DNA of 64,000 nucleotides from Liminaster sp017519885 (GCA_017519885.1 JAFWRO010000012.1:124001-188000); one strand, 5' to 3'. Shown: positions 34,229-43,147, numbered from the stretch's first letter. Numbers and translations: made by a program. The notes: a model not told the origin generated them from the sequence alone.

Positions 34229-36205
34229 ATGAATAGATTGTCCATCTTTATTGCAACACTTATCCTCAACCTAACCTTCTCGAAAGGCTGGGCTGAGGAT
34301 TTTCATATCTACGTATCGCCTCTCGGCAACGATACGTGCCAGGGGACCGTCCTCTCGCCTGTCGCATCCTACCAGCAGGCCTTGCGCCTGGCTCGTGAGA
34401 AGCGACGCGCGGGTTGGAACGAAGGTGCCATCATCATTGACTACCCCGACACGCCCGCACGCTTTCTCCTCACCGAGCCCATCCGCATCCGTCCCGAGGA
34501 CAGCGGCACGCCCGAAGCGCCTCTCGTCATCACCGGCAATTCGTCGATCGAAGGAAGCGAACTGAGTGGCGGTATGCCCATCACCCGATGGAAACGACAG
34601 GGCAAACTGCTTGTCGCCGATGTCCCCGAATGGAATGGCTACCCCATCGACTTCCGCCAGTTCTACAGCCCCATCAAGGCGGTGCGTGCCCAGGATGTTC
34701 CCGTTGGCGGTGATTCCGAACAGGACGAGTACGAGCAAATGTCACGCATCCTGAGCCTTGACAAGACTCGACGCATTCTCTATGTCCCCGCCACGCCAGC
34801 CATCCGTAAGATTGCTCGTCAGGGCGTTGGACATACCGAGATGGTGTTGCACACGATGTGGTGCACCAATAACCTGCGCATCAAGACAATCGCGATCCAA
34901 GGCGACTCGGCTGCCATCCGATTTCACGAACCCGAGGCAGATGTCTTTTGGGAACATCCCTGGCCTCTTCCATTCACCGGCCAACATGCCTCGCCCTTCT
35001 ATCTCACCAATCACATTGCCCTCTTGGATGAACCGGGCGAATGGTTTCACGACATCGGTTCGCACAAGCTGTACTATTATCCTCGCAATGCCGAAGAGGC
35101 AGACTGGATGCTGCACCCGGATTCGAACCGAGAACTAATCCCCTATGTGCCCGCTCTCGAGAATATCCTCATCATCGAAGGCACGCCCGAACGTCCCGTT
35201 CACGATGTCGTGATTCGTCAGCTCGCCTTCTCTGGCACCACTTGGATGCGTCCGTCCACCCACGGTCACGTGCCGCTCCAGGCAGGTATGTACCTCATCG
35301 AAGGTTACAAGTTGCGACCCTCCATCGTTCGCCCCGACCGCAATCACAAGCTCGACAACCAGGCTTTCTGTGGTCGTCCTGCGGCAGCAGTCCGTGTTCA
35401 CAATGCCCAGCGCATCACCTTCGACCAATGCTCGTTCTCACAGACCGCTTCCACTAGTCTCGACTTCGAGGAAGGCACCTTGGACTGCATCGTCGCCAAT
35501 TGCACCTTTTTAAATATAGGTGGAGCAGCCATTGTGGCGGGTTCTTTCAGCCCCGAGTCTTTCGAAGGACATCTACCCTATTCGCCCCAAGACCCTCGAC
35601 AACTCTGCCGTGGGCTCATCGTTGCCAACAACTGGATAGAGAACACTGGACTTGAAGATTGGGGCACTCCTGCCATTTCTGCCGGATGGGTCACCGATGC
35701 GCTGATTGCCTACAACACCATCCGCAACGTACCTTACACGGGCATCTCGTTGGGCTGGGGATGGACGCAGTCGGTCAACTGTATGAGTGGCAACGAGGTC
35801 TATCGTAATCGCATCACCCGCTATGCGCGCCATATGTACGACGTGGCAGGCATCTACACCCTCAGTGCCCAGCCCAAGACCTACATCACCGAGAATGTCA
35901 TCGACAGCATCTGCAACCCCTCCTACGTCCACGACCCGAACCATTGGTTCTACCTCTACACCGACGAAGGATCCTCGTTCATCACCGTGCAGGACAACTG
36001 GTGCCCTGCCGAGAAGTTCCTGCAGAACGCCAATGGTCCCGGCAACACCTGGCAAAACAATGGTCCCACGGTGGCAGACTCCATCCTCCACAATGCTGGC
36101 TGTAAACATCGACTATGGGAGGACTCAGACCCCATCCCCTCAATGAGCCTCGACGACATCAAACGTATCCGTCCCCTCCTCCAAACGCGCAAGCCCAAAA
36201 AATAA
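34229..36205 (+). CDS. Exported right-handed beta-helix protein, GH141-like
   Basis: This 658-residue protein has a signal peptide (MNRLSIFIATLILNLTFSKGWA). The mature start HIYVSPLGNDTCQGTVLSPVA is typical of parallel beta-helix glycan-active enzymes, and the middle has repeated short strands (HNAQRITFDQCSFSQTASTS, LDCIVANCTFLNIGGAAIV, LIVANNWIENTG, DALIAYNTIRNVPYTGISLG). The layout fits GH141, whose characterised Bacteroides member is an alpha-L-fucosidase acting on rhamnogalacturonan II, but related beta-helix families (GH110, polysaccharide lyases) are hard to exclude. It precedes a rhamnosidase-like gene by 117 bp, which supports a pectin or host-glycan role. Confidence 0.7.
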   Translation: MNRLSIFIATLILNLTFSKGWAEDFHIYVSPLGNDTCQGTVLSPVASYQQALRLAREKRRAGWNEGAIIIDYPDTPARFLLTEPIRIRPEDSGTPEAPLVITGNSSIEGSELSGGMPITRWKRQGKLLVADVPEWNGYPIDFRQFYSPIKAVRAQDVPVGGDSEQDEYEQMSRILSLDKTRRILYVPATPAIRKIARQGVGHTEMVLHTMWCTNNLRIKTIAIQGDSAAIRFHEPEADVFWEHPWPLPFTGQHASPFYLTNHIALLDEPGEWFHDIGSHKLYYYPRNAEEADWMLHPDSNRELIPYVPALENILIIEGTPERPVHDVVIRQLAFSGTTWMRPSTHGHVPLQAGMYLIEGYKLRPSIVRPDRNHKLDNQAFCGRPAAAVRVHNAQRITFDQCSFSQTASTSLDFEEGTLDCIVANCTFLNIGGAAIVAGSFSPESFEGHLPYSPQDPRQLCRGLIVANNWIENTGLEDWGTPAISAGWVTDALIAYNTIRNVPYTGISLGWGWTQSVNCMSGNEVYRNRITRYARHMYDVAGIYTLSAQPKTYITENVIDSICNPSYVHDPNHWFYLYTDEGSSFITVQDNWCPAEKFLQNANGPGNTWQNNGPTVADSILHNAGCKHRLWEDSDPIPSMSLDDIKRIRPLLQTRKPKK

Positions 36206-36218
36206 CCTTTCGAACCCA

Positions 36219-36305
36219 GACTCCCTCTAATCCCCCTGCTTAGGGGGAAGAACCAAACCCCGACAAGCAAGTCCTCCCCCTAAGCAGGGGGACCGAGGGG
36301 GTCTC
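36219..36305. repeat. Imperfect long inverted repeat of two hairpins
   Basis: The left arm (36219-36249) and the right arm (36274-36305) are near-perfect reverse complements. Each arm also contains its own small palindrome, CCCCCTGCTTAGGGGG on the left and CCCCCTAAGCAGGGGG on the right. The spacer is AGAACCAAACCCCGACAAGC-like. It fills the gap between the beta-helix gene and the rhamnosidase-like gene and might act as terminator or attenuator. REP-type mobility is also possible. Confidence 0.8.
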
Positions 36306-36322
36306 CTCAAACCCCATTTCCC

Positions 36323-38422
36323 ATGACCTGGCTTTGGTACCCCGCCGACTTCGAAATCTGGCTCGGCAATCGCTTCAACAACCGGCGCACCGAACGCGGT
36401 GCGATGTTCCCACCCTTCTGGAAACAGGATAGCCATTGGGCTACTGTCGAATTCAGTCGCGAATATGAATTGGCAAAGCCCGAAACCATCCGCATCTATG
36501 TGGAGGGCCGCTACAACTTCATGTTCGATGGCAAGCTGCAGTTCGGCGAACCCACCGAATGGTTGGTCCCCGCAGGCCGTCACAAGATCAACATCAAGGT
36601 CCACAATCCCGCCACGCCTCCTGCCCTCTTCATCGAGGGAGAAACTATCCAATCCGACTCCTCCTGGCGCGTCACCCATGAGGACAAGATCTGGATTGAC
36701 GAAAACGGTGTCGCACATGGTTCGGGCATCTACCTCGTCCCAGGGTTCTGGAATTTCAATACGCCCTCAGATCGTCCTTCCCTCTTCCGTCTTGCACGCG
36801 AGGAATGGAAAGCAGTATCCACGCGCGTCCTATCGGGCACATCTTCCGACGAACCTTCGAACGGGATAGCCACAACCCTACTCGTCGATTTCGGCAAGGA
36901 GACCATGGGTTACATCGTCCTCAACGGCATCCAGGGCCACGGCATCGTCGAACTCTATTACGGCGAAAGCGAAGCTGAAGCACTCGACAAGGAATATTGC
37001 GAGACGCTCGACAAGCTTGAGGTCGAGACGTGTCCGCGCTTCGTAGTCCCCGAGTCGAAAGCCTTCCGCTTCGTGCAGGTCGTGCTTCCCGAGGGGATGA
37101 CAGTCGAAAGTGTCAGCATGGAGTACGAATATCTGCCGCAGGACCTCACGCGCAGCGGTTCGTTCGAATGTTCCGACGACGAACTCAACCGCATCTGGCA
37201 AGTAGGGGCTTACACGATGGACCTCACCACACGTGAATTTATGATGGACGGCATCAAGCGCGACCGCTGGACTTGGTCAGGTGATGCCATTCAGTCCTAT
37301 CTGATGAACTATTACCTGCGCTTCGACAGCGACACGGTGAAGCGCACCATCCGTCAGTTGCGCGGCAAAGATCCCGTCTCGTCCCACATCAACACCATCC
37401 TCGACTATACCTTCTACTGGTTCAAGTCAGTCTATGACTATTATCAATACACAGGTGACCGCGACTTCGTCTGCGAGATGTATCCGCGCATGCTCACCCT
37501 TATGGACTACTGCCTGGGCCGCCTCTCTGAGGGTTGGGCCATCGGTCAGCCCGACGATTGGGTCTTCATCGACTGGGTCGATTTCCCGATGCACAAGCGC
37601 GGCATCGTCTGCTTCGAGCAGATCCTTTTCTGCAAGAGCCTCGAAACGATGCAGCTCTGCAAGGACCTTGTTGGCCCGCTCTCTGACTTGCAGATGAGCA
37701 ACCTGCACCTCACCTATCCCAATGTGGACTATGGAGCCAAAGCGGCCGAACTCCGCTCGAAAATCGACAAGACCTTCTGGAGCCCTTCCGCCCATGCCTA
37801 TCTCCATGCCCTCGAACCCGACCTCAACCCTCAGGTCAACAAGTTCGCCAGCATGTTCGCCATCCTCTATGGTTATGCCGACGAGCAGCGCCAGCACGAG
37901 ATCCTACAGTATGTGATGCAGAACCCCGAAGTGCCTGCCATCACCACACCCTACATGCGCTTCTACGAACTCGCCGCACTCTGCCAACTCGGTCAGCACG
38001 ACGATGTCCTCTCCGAAATCAAGGCCTACTGGGGCGGCATGTTGCACGAAGGGGCTACGACGTTCTGGGAGAAGTACAATCCCGAAATGAAGGGTGACGA
38101 ACACCTCACGATGTATGGTCGTCCCTATGGCAAGTCGCTCTGCCATGCTTGGGGAGCCAGCCCCGTCTATCTGCTCGGCCGTTATTTCCTCGGCATCGAG
38201 CCGACTTCTCCTGGTTATACCACATGGCAGGCAAAACCTCATCTATCCAACCTCGACTGGATGCGCGGAGCTGTGCCCACGCCTTTCGGTCCCATCCGTA
38301 TCGAACTCTCTAAGCACAAAGTTACCCTAACCACCCCTCTCGGCATTGGCACCGGCTCGCTCTTCATCGATGGAAAGACTTTCGCCATTCTTCCAGCACA
38401 AACCATTGTAATCGACTATTGA
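36323..38422 (+). CDS. Alpha-L-rhamnosidase-like six-hairpin glycosidase (GH78-type)
   Basis: This 699-residue protein has two beta-sandwich regions in the first third (for example WATVEFSREYELAKPETIRI and LLVDFGKETMGYIVL). An (alpha/alpha)6 barrel starts about residue 270 with GSFECSDDELNRIWQVGAYT. The catalytic-region signature is MDGIKRDRWTWSGDA, a variant of the GH78 DRDERxGW-type motif with aspartates and glutamates expected to act as acid and base; HEGATTFWEKYNP is also characteristic. No signal peptide is visible, so it appears cytoplasmic unless a start upstream was missed. Substrate specificity (rhamnose versus other deoxy-sugars) cannot be fixed. It follows the beta-helix gene and precedes the YjdF gene. 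Confidence 0.8.
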   Translation: MTWLWYPADFEIWLGNRFNNRRTERGAMFPPFWKQDSHWATVEFSREYELAKPETIRIYVEGRYNFMFDGKLQFGEPTEWLVPAGRHKINIKVHNPATPPALFIEGETIQSDSSWRVTHEDKIWIDENGVAHGSGIYLVPGFWNFNTPSDRPSLFRLAREEWKAVSTRVLSGTSSDEPSNGIATTLLVDFGKETMGYIVLNGIQGHGIVELYYGESEAEALDKEYCETLDKLEVETCPRFVVPESKAFRFVQVVLPEGMTVESVSMEYEYLPQDLTRSGSFECSDDELNRIWQVGAYTMDLTTREFMMDGIKRDRWTWSGDAIQSYLMNYYLRFDSDTVKRTIRQLRGKDPVSSHINTILDYTFYWFKSVYDYYQYTGDRDFVCEMYPRMLTLMDYCLGRLSEGWAIGQPDDWVFIDWVDFPMHKRGIVCFEQILFCKSLETMQLCKDLVGPLSDLQMSNLHLTYPNVDYGAKAAELRSKIDKTFWSPSAHAYLHALEPDLNPQVNKFASMFAILYGYADEQRQHEILQYVMQNPEVPAITTPYMRFYELAALCQLGQHDDVLSEIKAYWGGMLHEGATTFWEKYNPEMKGDEHLTMYGRPYGKSLCHAWGASPVYLLGRYFLGIEPTSPGYTTWQAKPHLSNLDWMRGAVPTPFGPIRIELSKHKVTLTTPLGIGTGSLFIDGKTFAILPAQTIVIDY

Positions 38423-38459
38423 TATTTTGAGTGAAGAGACTCTAACAAAACGACAAGCT

Positions 38460-39092
38460 ATGAATCAAACGAATCGGCTCCACCTCTTGCTACTGTCCTT
38501 TGTCGTCATAGTCTTCATATGGTCAGCAATCAATGTGCAGGACACCTATCTCACCTGGGCGCTTGAAGCTGCGCCTGTCATAATCGCACTACCTATCCTC
38601 CTCTTCACCTATAAGAAGTTTAAATTCCCCACTTCTATTTATGTCATTATCACCATTCACATGGCGCTTTTGCTTGTCGGTGCACATTATTCTTATGCTA
38701 AAGTACCCCTTGGTGAATGGATGAAGGATTGGTTCGGCTTCGAACGCAACAACTATGATAAGATAGGACATTTCATGCAAGGATTCACGCCCGCCCTTGT
38801 TTCGGTGGAGATTATTCGTCGCTGCAACCCGCTTACATCTTTCAAGTGGATAAGTTTCTTCTCGTTCTGCATCTCAATGACCGTTGCAGCCCTCTACGAA
38901 ATCATTGAATGGCTCTCGTCTTTGGGCAATCCGGAAGACACCGAAGCTTTCCTGGGTACACAAGGATACATCTGGGATACACAGTCGGATATGTTCATGT
39001 GTCTTTGCGGAGCAGTCATCGCCATTCTCCTATTAAGGACCATCCATCCGTGGTCATCGAAAACTCAAACAAGAGAAGGACGTCAGCCGTGA
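38460..39092 (+). CDS. DUF2238/YjdF-family integral membrane protein
   Basis: The protein is 210 residues from the ATG at 38460; a TTG at 38427 would add 11 residues. It has about six transmembrane helices, with family signatures LVGAHYSYAKVPLGEWMKDWFGFERNNYDK (short excerpts: AHYSYAKVP and RNNYDKIGHF) and the late AALYEIIEWL and DTQSDMFMCLCGAVIA. The conserved H, D and E residues in these loops suggest a metal or proton site, but no function is established. The gap after the rhamnosidase-like gene is only 37 bp, so they may share a transcript. Downstream lies array B. Confidence 0.82.
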   Translation: MNQTNRLHLLLLSFVVIVFIWSAINVQDTYLTWALEAAPVIIALPILLFTYKKFKFPTSIYVIITIHMALLLVGAHYSYAKVPLGEWMKDWFGFERNNYDKIGHFMQGFTPALVSVEIIRRCNPLTSFKWISFFSFCISMTVAALYEIIEWLSSLGNPEDTEAFLGTQGYIWDTQSDMFMCLCGAVIAILLLRTIHPWSSKTQTREGRQP

Positions 39093-39099
39093 CATCCTG

Positions 39100-39477
39100 C
39101 CTTATAACCTTTTTTGGCCAAGATTGGGTATTCTCCTCCAGAAGTATGACCTTTCTTGGCCAAAATTGGGTATGCGCCTACCGCGGCATGACCTTTCTTG
39201 GCCAAGATTGGGTATGCGCCCATCACGGCATGACCATTCCTGGCCAAGATTGGGTATGCGCCCATCGCTGCATGACCTTTTCTGGCCAAGATTGGGTATG
39301 CGCCCATCGTGGCATGACCTTTCTTGGCCAAGATTGGGTATGCGCCCATCGCGGCATGACCATTCCTGGCCAAGATTGGGTATACGCCAACCGCGGCATG
39401 ACTTTTTCTGGCCAAGTTTGGGTATGCGCCTATCGCGGCATAACCTTTTTTGGCAAAGATTGGGTATAAAACGACAT
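39100..39477. repeat. Tandem array B, 42-bp period, nine units
   Basis: The motif TGGCCAAGAT (with variants) recurs at 39115, 39157, 39199, 39241, 39283, 39325, 39367, 39409 and 39451, exactly 42 bp apart, and the phase continues into the palindrome at 39478-39513 (motif at 39493). Many units carry the 12-bp palindrome TCTTGGCCAAGA flanked by GCATGACC and GGGTATGC. The array is therefore built from degenerate copies of the neighbouring palindrome plus a spacer (GCCCATCGCGG). It fills the convergent gap between the YjdF gene (+) and the GH2 gene (-). Confidence 0.9.
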
Positions 39478-39513
39478 CGGCATGACCAATCTTAGCCAAT
39501 ATTGGTCATGCCG
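39478..39513. repeat. 36-bp palindrome, copy 2
   Basis: Arms CGGCATGACCAAT (39478-39490) and ATTGGTCATGCCG (39501-39513) are exact complements. It matches the palindrome at 7677-7712 at 30 of 36 positions and ends array B in phase with its 42-bp period. Confidence 0.88.
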
Positions 39514-39569
39514 ATGTTGTAGATTGCTGAATCTCTATTCAAACCAGGTTTTCTACAATCATATCGTCG

Positions 39570-41378
39570 TTATTTCTGTTCGTACCACTCCTTCAGCACA
39601 TAAAAGGCCTTTTTCTTTTCTCCGTTATCGGAGAAGAGTCCTTTGCGATTGTAGTAGTCCTGAACACCATTGAGCACACGACGAGGAGAGCGGAAGTCCT
39701 TCAGAATCCAGGGAGAGGTGCCAGCCAAGCCCTCAACCTTGTCGAGCATGGCGCAGTTCTCGCGATAGAGGTTCTCCTGGAATTCTTCCGTCCAGCGCTG
39801 ATTCTTCTCCCCATGAAGGCCATATTTGGCACCACCACCGAACTCGCTGACGATGACTGGTTTGTCGTAAGGAATTTCCCACGACATCTTCGCAGCATCG
39901 TTCACATCACGATACCAACCGATGTATTGGTTGAAACTTACCACATCGACATATTCGTGCATATTGTCCTGCAGACGATTCTTGAAGTTGGAAGCCGATG
40001 TAACCTCCATCGCCATGGAGATGAGACGTGAGGTGTCGAGCGAACGAGCGTGCAACGCCAAACGACTCAGGAACTGGTCGCGTTCGGGCGAATGGGGCGT
40101 TTCGTTGGCAATGCTCCAGATGATGACATTGGCGCGGTTCTGATCGCGCAGAATCATGTCGGTCAACTGACGCTCGGCATTTTTGTAGGTGTCAGGATTG
40201 GTCCATGCAATGGTCCAATAGACGGGAATCTCCGACCAGACGAGAATGCCCATTCGCTCTGCCTCGCGCACGGCATATTCGTTATGGGGATAATGAGCAA
40301 GGCGAACGAAGTTACAGCCCAGTTCCTTTGCCCATGAAAGCAGCGTGTGGGCATCTTCGGTCGAATTGGCACGTCCTCCTCCATTAGGTTTCTCCTCATG
40401 GATGCTGATTCCCTTGAGGAAGATGGGCTGACCATTGAGCAGCAAATGTTTGCCACGCGTTTCGATAGTGCGGAAGCCTATCTCATCCTTGATAATCTCC
40501 TCACCCAACCGAATCTCCACCTGATAAAGCTTGGAATTTTCGGGCGACCATAGCTGCACTTTCCTGACCTTCATAGTCACTGAAGCAGTGCCTTCATTAT
40601 CGGTTGTAACAACCTGATGCAGTTTCAGTTCAGGGACGTCGAGCGTGACCTGCTGTCCTGCCTCTGCCTTATTGAGTTTGACGCTGAATGTGACTGGACG
40701 AGTGCCCCGTTTGTCAACCTCCGTACTAGCAAGACAAAGGCAATAATTCTCTACATAGGTGGGAGCGACATCGATGAGCAGCACGTCGCGTGTGATGCCA
40801 CCATAGTTCCACCAGTCGAAGATCTGGGTTGGAACATTCTCGGCATGGCGCTTGTTATCGACCTTGAGGATGACGAAGTTTTCACCCTCCTTCAACTCAT
40901 CGGTCACATCGTAGTTGAAAGGAGTAAAACCTCCCACATGATGTCCGACAAACTTGCCATTGACATAGACATGTGCATCGTAGTTGACTGCACCGAAATA
41001 GAGCAAGGTGCGATGGTTCCCGTTGGGACGCCAGTCGAAAGAACGCTTGAACCACACGGTACCCTCATAAAAGAACAGACGTTCGTCCTGAGTGTTCCAA
41101 TCGCCAGGCACCTGCATGGTCGGAGCCTTGTCGAAGTCGTACTCGATGAGGTCTTCGGGACGCTGCGGCTTGGCATTGACGAAAAAGCCCCAACGCATGG
41201 GCTTCATACGATAGTCGTAGTAGCCCTCCTCCTGCACATCGACAATATAGTTCCAGGAGCCATTGAGCGAAGTTGTCTGACGTGCCAGCACATTAGCCAC
41301 TTGTGGCACCTCGTTTGCTACGATTGTCCCTCCTGCCAAACAGTAGAGGAAACACAAGGAAGTCAAGAGTTTTTTCAT
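39570..41378 (-). CDS. GH2 glycosidase, probable beta-glucuronidase/uronidase
   Basis: This 602-residue protein has a signal peptide (MKKLLTSLCFLYCLAGGTIVA). It shows the sugar-binding jelly-roll (about 35-205), an immunoglobulin-like domain (about 207-305) and a TIM barrel (from about 310). The acid/base E426 is in WSIANETPHS and the nucleophile E512 in VSEFGGGAKYG. The NxK motif (N577-R-K579 in YYNRKGLF) that contacts the carboxylate of uronic acids points to a glucuronidase or galacturonidase rather than a galactosidase. No SusC/D genes are nearby. It is transcribed toward array B and divides from the membrane-protein operon by a terminator at 41397-41429. Confidence 0.88.
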   Translation of the reverse strand: MKKLLTSLCFLYCLAGGTIVANEVPQVANVLARQTTSLNGSWNYIVDVQEEGYYDYRMKPMRWGFFVNAKPQRPEDLIEYDFDKAPTMQVPGDWNTQDERLFFYEGTVWFKRSFDWRPNGNHRTLLYFGAVNYDAHVYVNGKFVGHHVGGFTPFNYDVTDELKEGENFVILKVDNKRHAENVPTQIFDWWNYGGITRDVLLIDVAPTYVENYCLCLASTEVDKRGTRPVTFSVKLNKAEAGQQVTLDVPELKLHQVVTTDNEGTASVTMKVRKVQLWSPENSKLYQVEIRLGEEIIKDEIGFRTIETRGKHLLLNGQPIFLKGISIHEEKPNGGGRANSTEDAHTLLSWAKELGCNFVRLAHYPHNEYAVREAERMGILVWSEIPVYWTIAWTNPDTYKNAERQLTDMILRDQNRANVIIWSIANETPHSPERDQFLSRLALHARSLDTSRLISMAMEVTSASNFKNRLQDNMHEYVDVVSFNQYIGWYRDVNDAAKMSWEIPYDKPVIVSEFGGGAKYGLHGEKNQRWTEEFQENLYRENCAMLDKVEGLAGTSPWILKDFRSPRRVLNGVQDYYNRKGLFSDNGEKKKAFYVLKEWYEQK

Positions 41379-41396
41379 AAGGATGTGAGTCTTAAA

Positions 41397-41429
41397 AATC
41401 CGTGGCAGTCGATTGGACTACCGCGGATT
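41397..41429 (-). terminator. Terminator of the lemA operon
   Basis: AATCCGTGGCAGTC (41397-41410) and GACTACCGCGGATT (41416-41429) pair with one mismatch and one G-U. On the minus strand a TTTTT run follows, so it ends the transcript coming from 41450. Confidence 0.75.
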
Positions 41430-41449
41430 ATCAGTGTTATAAAAGATAG

Positions 41450-42604
41450 TTATCGAAAGTTGATCAATACATACCAGGCACCACCACAAGCGAGCAATGT
41501 TGTGCCAAACACGATGAGAAGCTGCCACCATGTCATAGGGTTGGCGATGTACTTGAAGTCCTTCCATTCCTTGCGCTGCCAAAGCTGGATATTCTCGCGA
41601 AGCCAGTTGGCGAACTGCTGCAGATTGAGAGGTTCACCATCGTGGTCGCGTGCCCAGCTCTCGAGCGCAATCTCCATCTGGGGTTCGTCCATCCAGCTGA
41701 AGGCATTGCACCAACGGAGCACGTAGGGATCCTCGCCGATATCGTCCGACGAATCGCTCACCTTGGGATGCTCCACACCCAGACAGATGGTGAACTCGTT
41801 CTTGTTGCCGCCATGCCAGTAGGCACGTTGCTTCTCGCCTATCGTCAGGCCCTTGCTCGCATCGTAGATGAGCACGAAGAAATGCACCTGGCACGAACTG
41901 CCCATCGTGGCATTGAGCAACTGGAAGGCTCGCTGGTCGGCATCGGTGGCTATGTCGAGTCCGATGATAGGCTGCTGCTCGTAGTTGTGGATTGCCGGAT
42001 AGTCGTAAAGCCCCAGTTCCTGCGCCTCCTGCCTGGAAACCTCCTCGTAGCGGAAGATGGAGTTCGAGCGGTCGAGGGGGTTGTCGTAACGATGGGGATA
42101 GGTTTGCGTCTGCATGTGCTCGATGACCTGGTCCCACACGCAAAGGTCGCCACCGCCACCTGCCACACAATTGGCATGGAAGGTCGAGAAGTAGGAAATA
42201 TGTCCTCCCCACAACCATACCAGCTGATCGAAGATGGCATGTGAAATGTTCTCGACATGGCCCGTATTGAGTGTCCACGTCCAATATTCGGGGTGATGGA
42301 CATAACGCACGCGCTGCACGGTGCGCGTATTACCCCTGCCATCACGGACGGTCTCGAGATAAACCTGACGCTCGGTCCACTCGCGATAGTGACGTACCTC
42401 GGTGACGTAGCCGCTGAGGAACTCGGTATCGAGGCCCGCACGACGTGCCAGATAGTGTGCCAAACCCACCAAACCTTCAGTCACGACAAGAGCTACCGCG
42501 TAGAACTCATAGGGTACACGGTAGGCGTCGCCCCCTCCTTGATAGACCCACAACCAGTGGGCAAAGAGGGCAATTGGAGGAAGTAGATAGGCTAAGCGAT
42601 GCAC
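41450..42604 (-). CDS. Membrane protein of unknown function, downstream of lemA
   Basis: This 384-residue protein has two or three N-terminal hydrophobic helices (about residues 3-20 and 32-52) and one at the C-terminus (about 358-380, WWQLLIVFGTTLLACGGAWY), with a large soluble part between. The soluble part is rich in W, H and Y (for example HHPEYWTWTLNTGHVENISH and FSTFHANCVAGGGGDLCVWD). I do not recognise the family. Its start lies 9 bp after the lemA stop, so it is surely co-translated with lemA, which suggests a joint envelope role. Alternative: a lineage-specific E3-like or channel protein; there is no motif to support either. Confidence 0.7.
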   Translation of the reverse strand: MHRLAYLLPPIALFAHWLWVYQGGGDAYRVPYEFYAVALVVTEGLVGLAHYLARRAGLDTEFLSGYVTEVRHYREWTERQVYLETVRDGRGNTRTVQRVRYVHHPEYWTWTLNTGHVENISHAIFDQLVWLWGGHISYFSTFHANCVAGGGGDLCVWDQVIEHMQTQTYPHRYDNPLDRSNSIFRYEEVSRQEAQELGLYDYPAIHNYEQQPIIGLDIATDADQRAFQLLNATMGSSCQVHFFVLIYDASKGLTIGEKQRAYWHGGNKNEFTICLGVEHPKVSDSSDDIGEDPYVLRWCNAFSWMDEPQMEIALESWARDHDGEPLNLQQFANWLRENIQLWQRKEWKDFKYIANPMTWWQLLIVFGTTLLACGGAWYVLINFR

Positions 42605-42613
42605 TTCTGCAGA

Positions 42614-43147
42614 TTATTTCTTCTTGAAAAGCTCGACTTCGTCATCAATGCCCGTCGTGGTGACGGTCTTGGTGCGAGTGCTGGAGATGATGGTGTAGTC
42701 AATCTTGCTCTTGTTCGAGATGAAGAACTTGGCAGGAATGGTCTCAAGCAGTGTGTCACGCTGACGGATGATGTCGAGCATACGTGTCTGAGCCTGAGTG
42801 AAATAGGAACGCTGTACCTCGATGGCTTGCATCAGGTCCTTATAGAGACTGGTGTCGAAGTCGGGGTTACTCTCCTGAATCCACTTCATAGCCGTACCAC
42901 CGTCCTGATTGTAACGTCCCGAAATGATTTCGGGGTAAACCTTCTCGAACGTTTCACGATACTCGTCACTGACACCGGCTTTCTGCTGGATAACCTTCCA
43001 CATCTGGTCGTGTACGCTCTCTACCTTGCCTTTCTGAGCCTCTGCCTCCTTGCGAAGAGCGACCTCCTGGTTGTTGTAAACGATATACATGCCGATGAGA
43101 ATGATAGCCGCAACGGCAATGACCGCAATTAAAATCAAAGTTGCCAT
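42614..43147 (-). CDS. lemA: LemA family protein
   Basis: This 177-residue protein has a single N-terminal transmembrane helix (residues 3-24, TLILIAVIAVAAIILIGMYI) followed by the LemA antiparallel helical bundle. Recognisable features are YNNQEVALRKEAEAQKGKVE and SVHDQMWKVIQQKAGVSDEY, close to the usual VxLRN...VxNAWAQIE pattern, and DTLLETIPAKFF near the end. LemA proteins form cytoplasm-facing bundles at the membrane; their function is not established. A promoter match at 43222-43229 (minus) precedes it, and the unknown membrane protein follows after 9 bp. Confidence 0.85.
   Translation of the reverse strand: MATLILIAVIAVAAIILIGMYIVYNNQEVALRKEAEAQKGKVESVHDQMWKVIQQKAGVSDEYRETFEKVYPEIISGRYNQDGGTAMKWIQESNPDFDTSLYKDLMQAIEVQRSYFTQAQTRMLDIIRQRDTLLETIPAKFFISNKSKIDYTIISSTRTKTVTTTGIDDEVELFKKK

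Noticed and set aside
38909..39499. Open frames of over 120 codons through array B on both strands
   Set aside because: Same repeat effect; one begins inside the YjdF gene. No independent evidence for translation.
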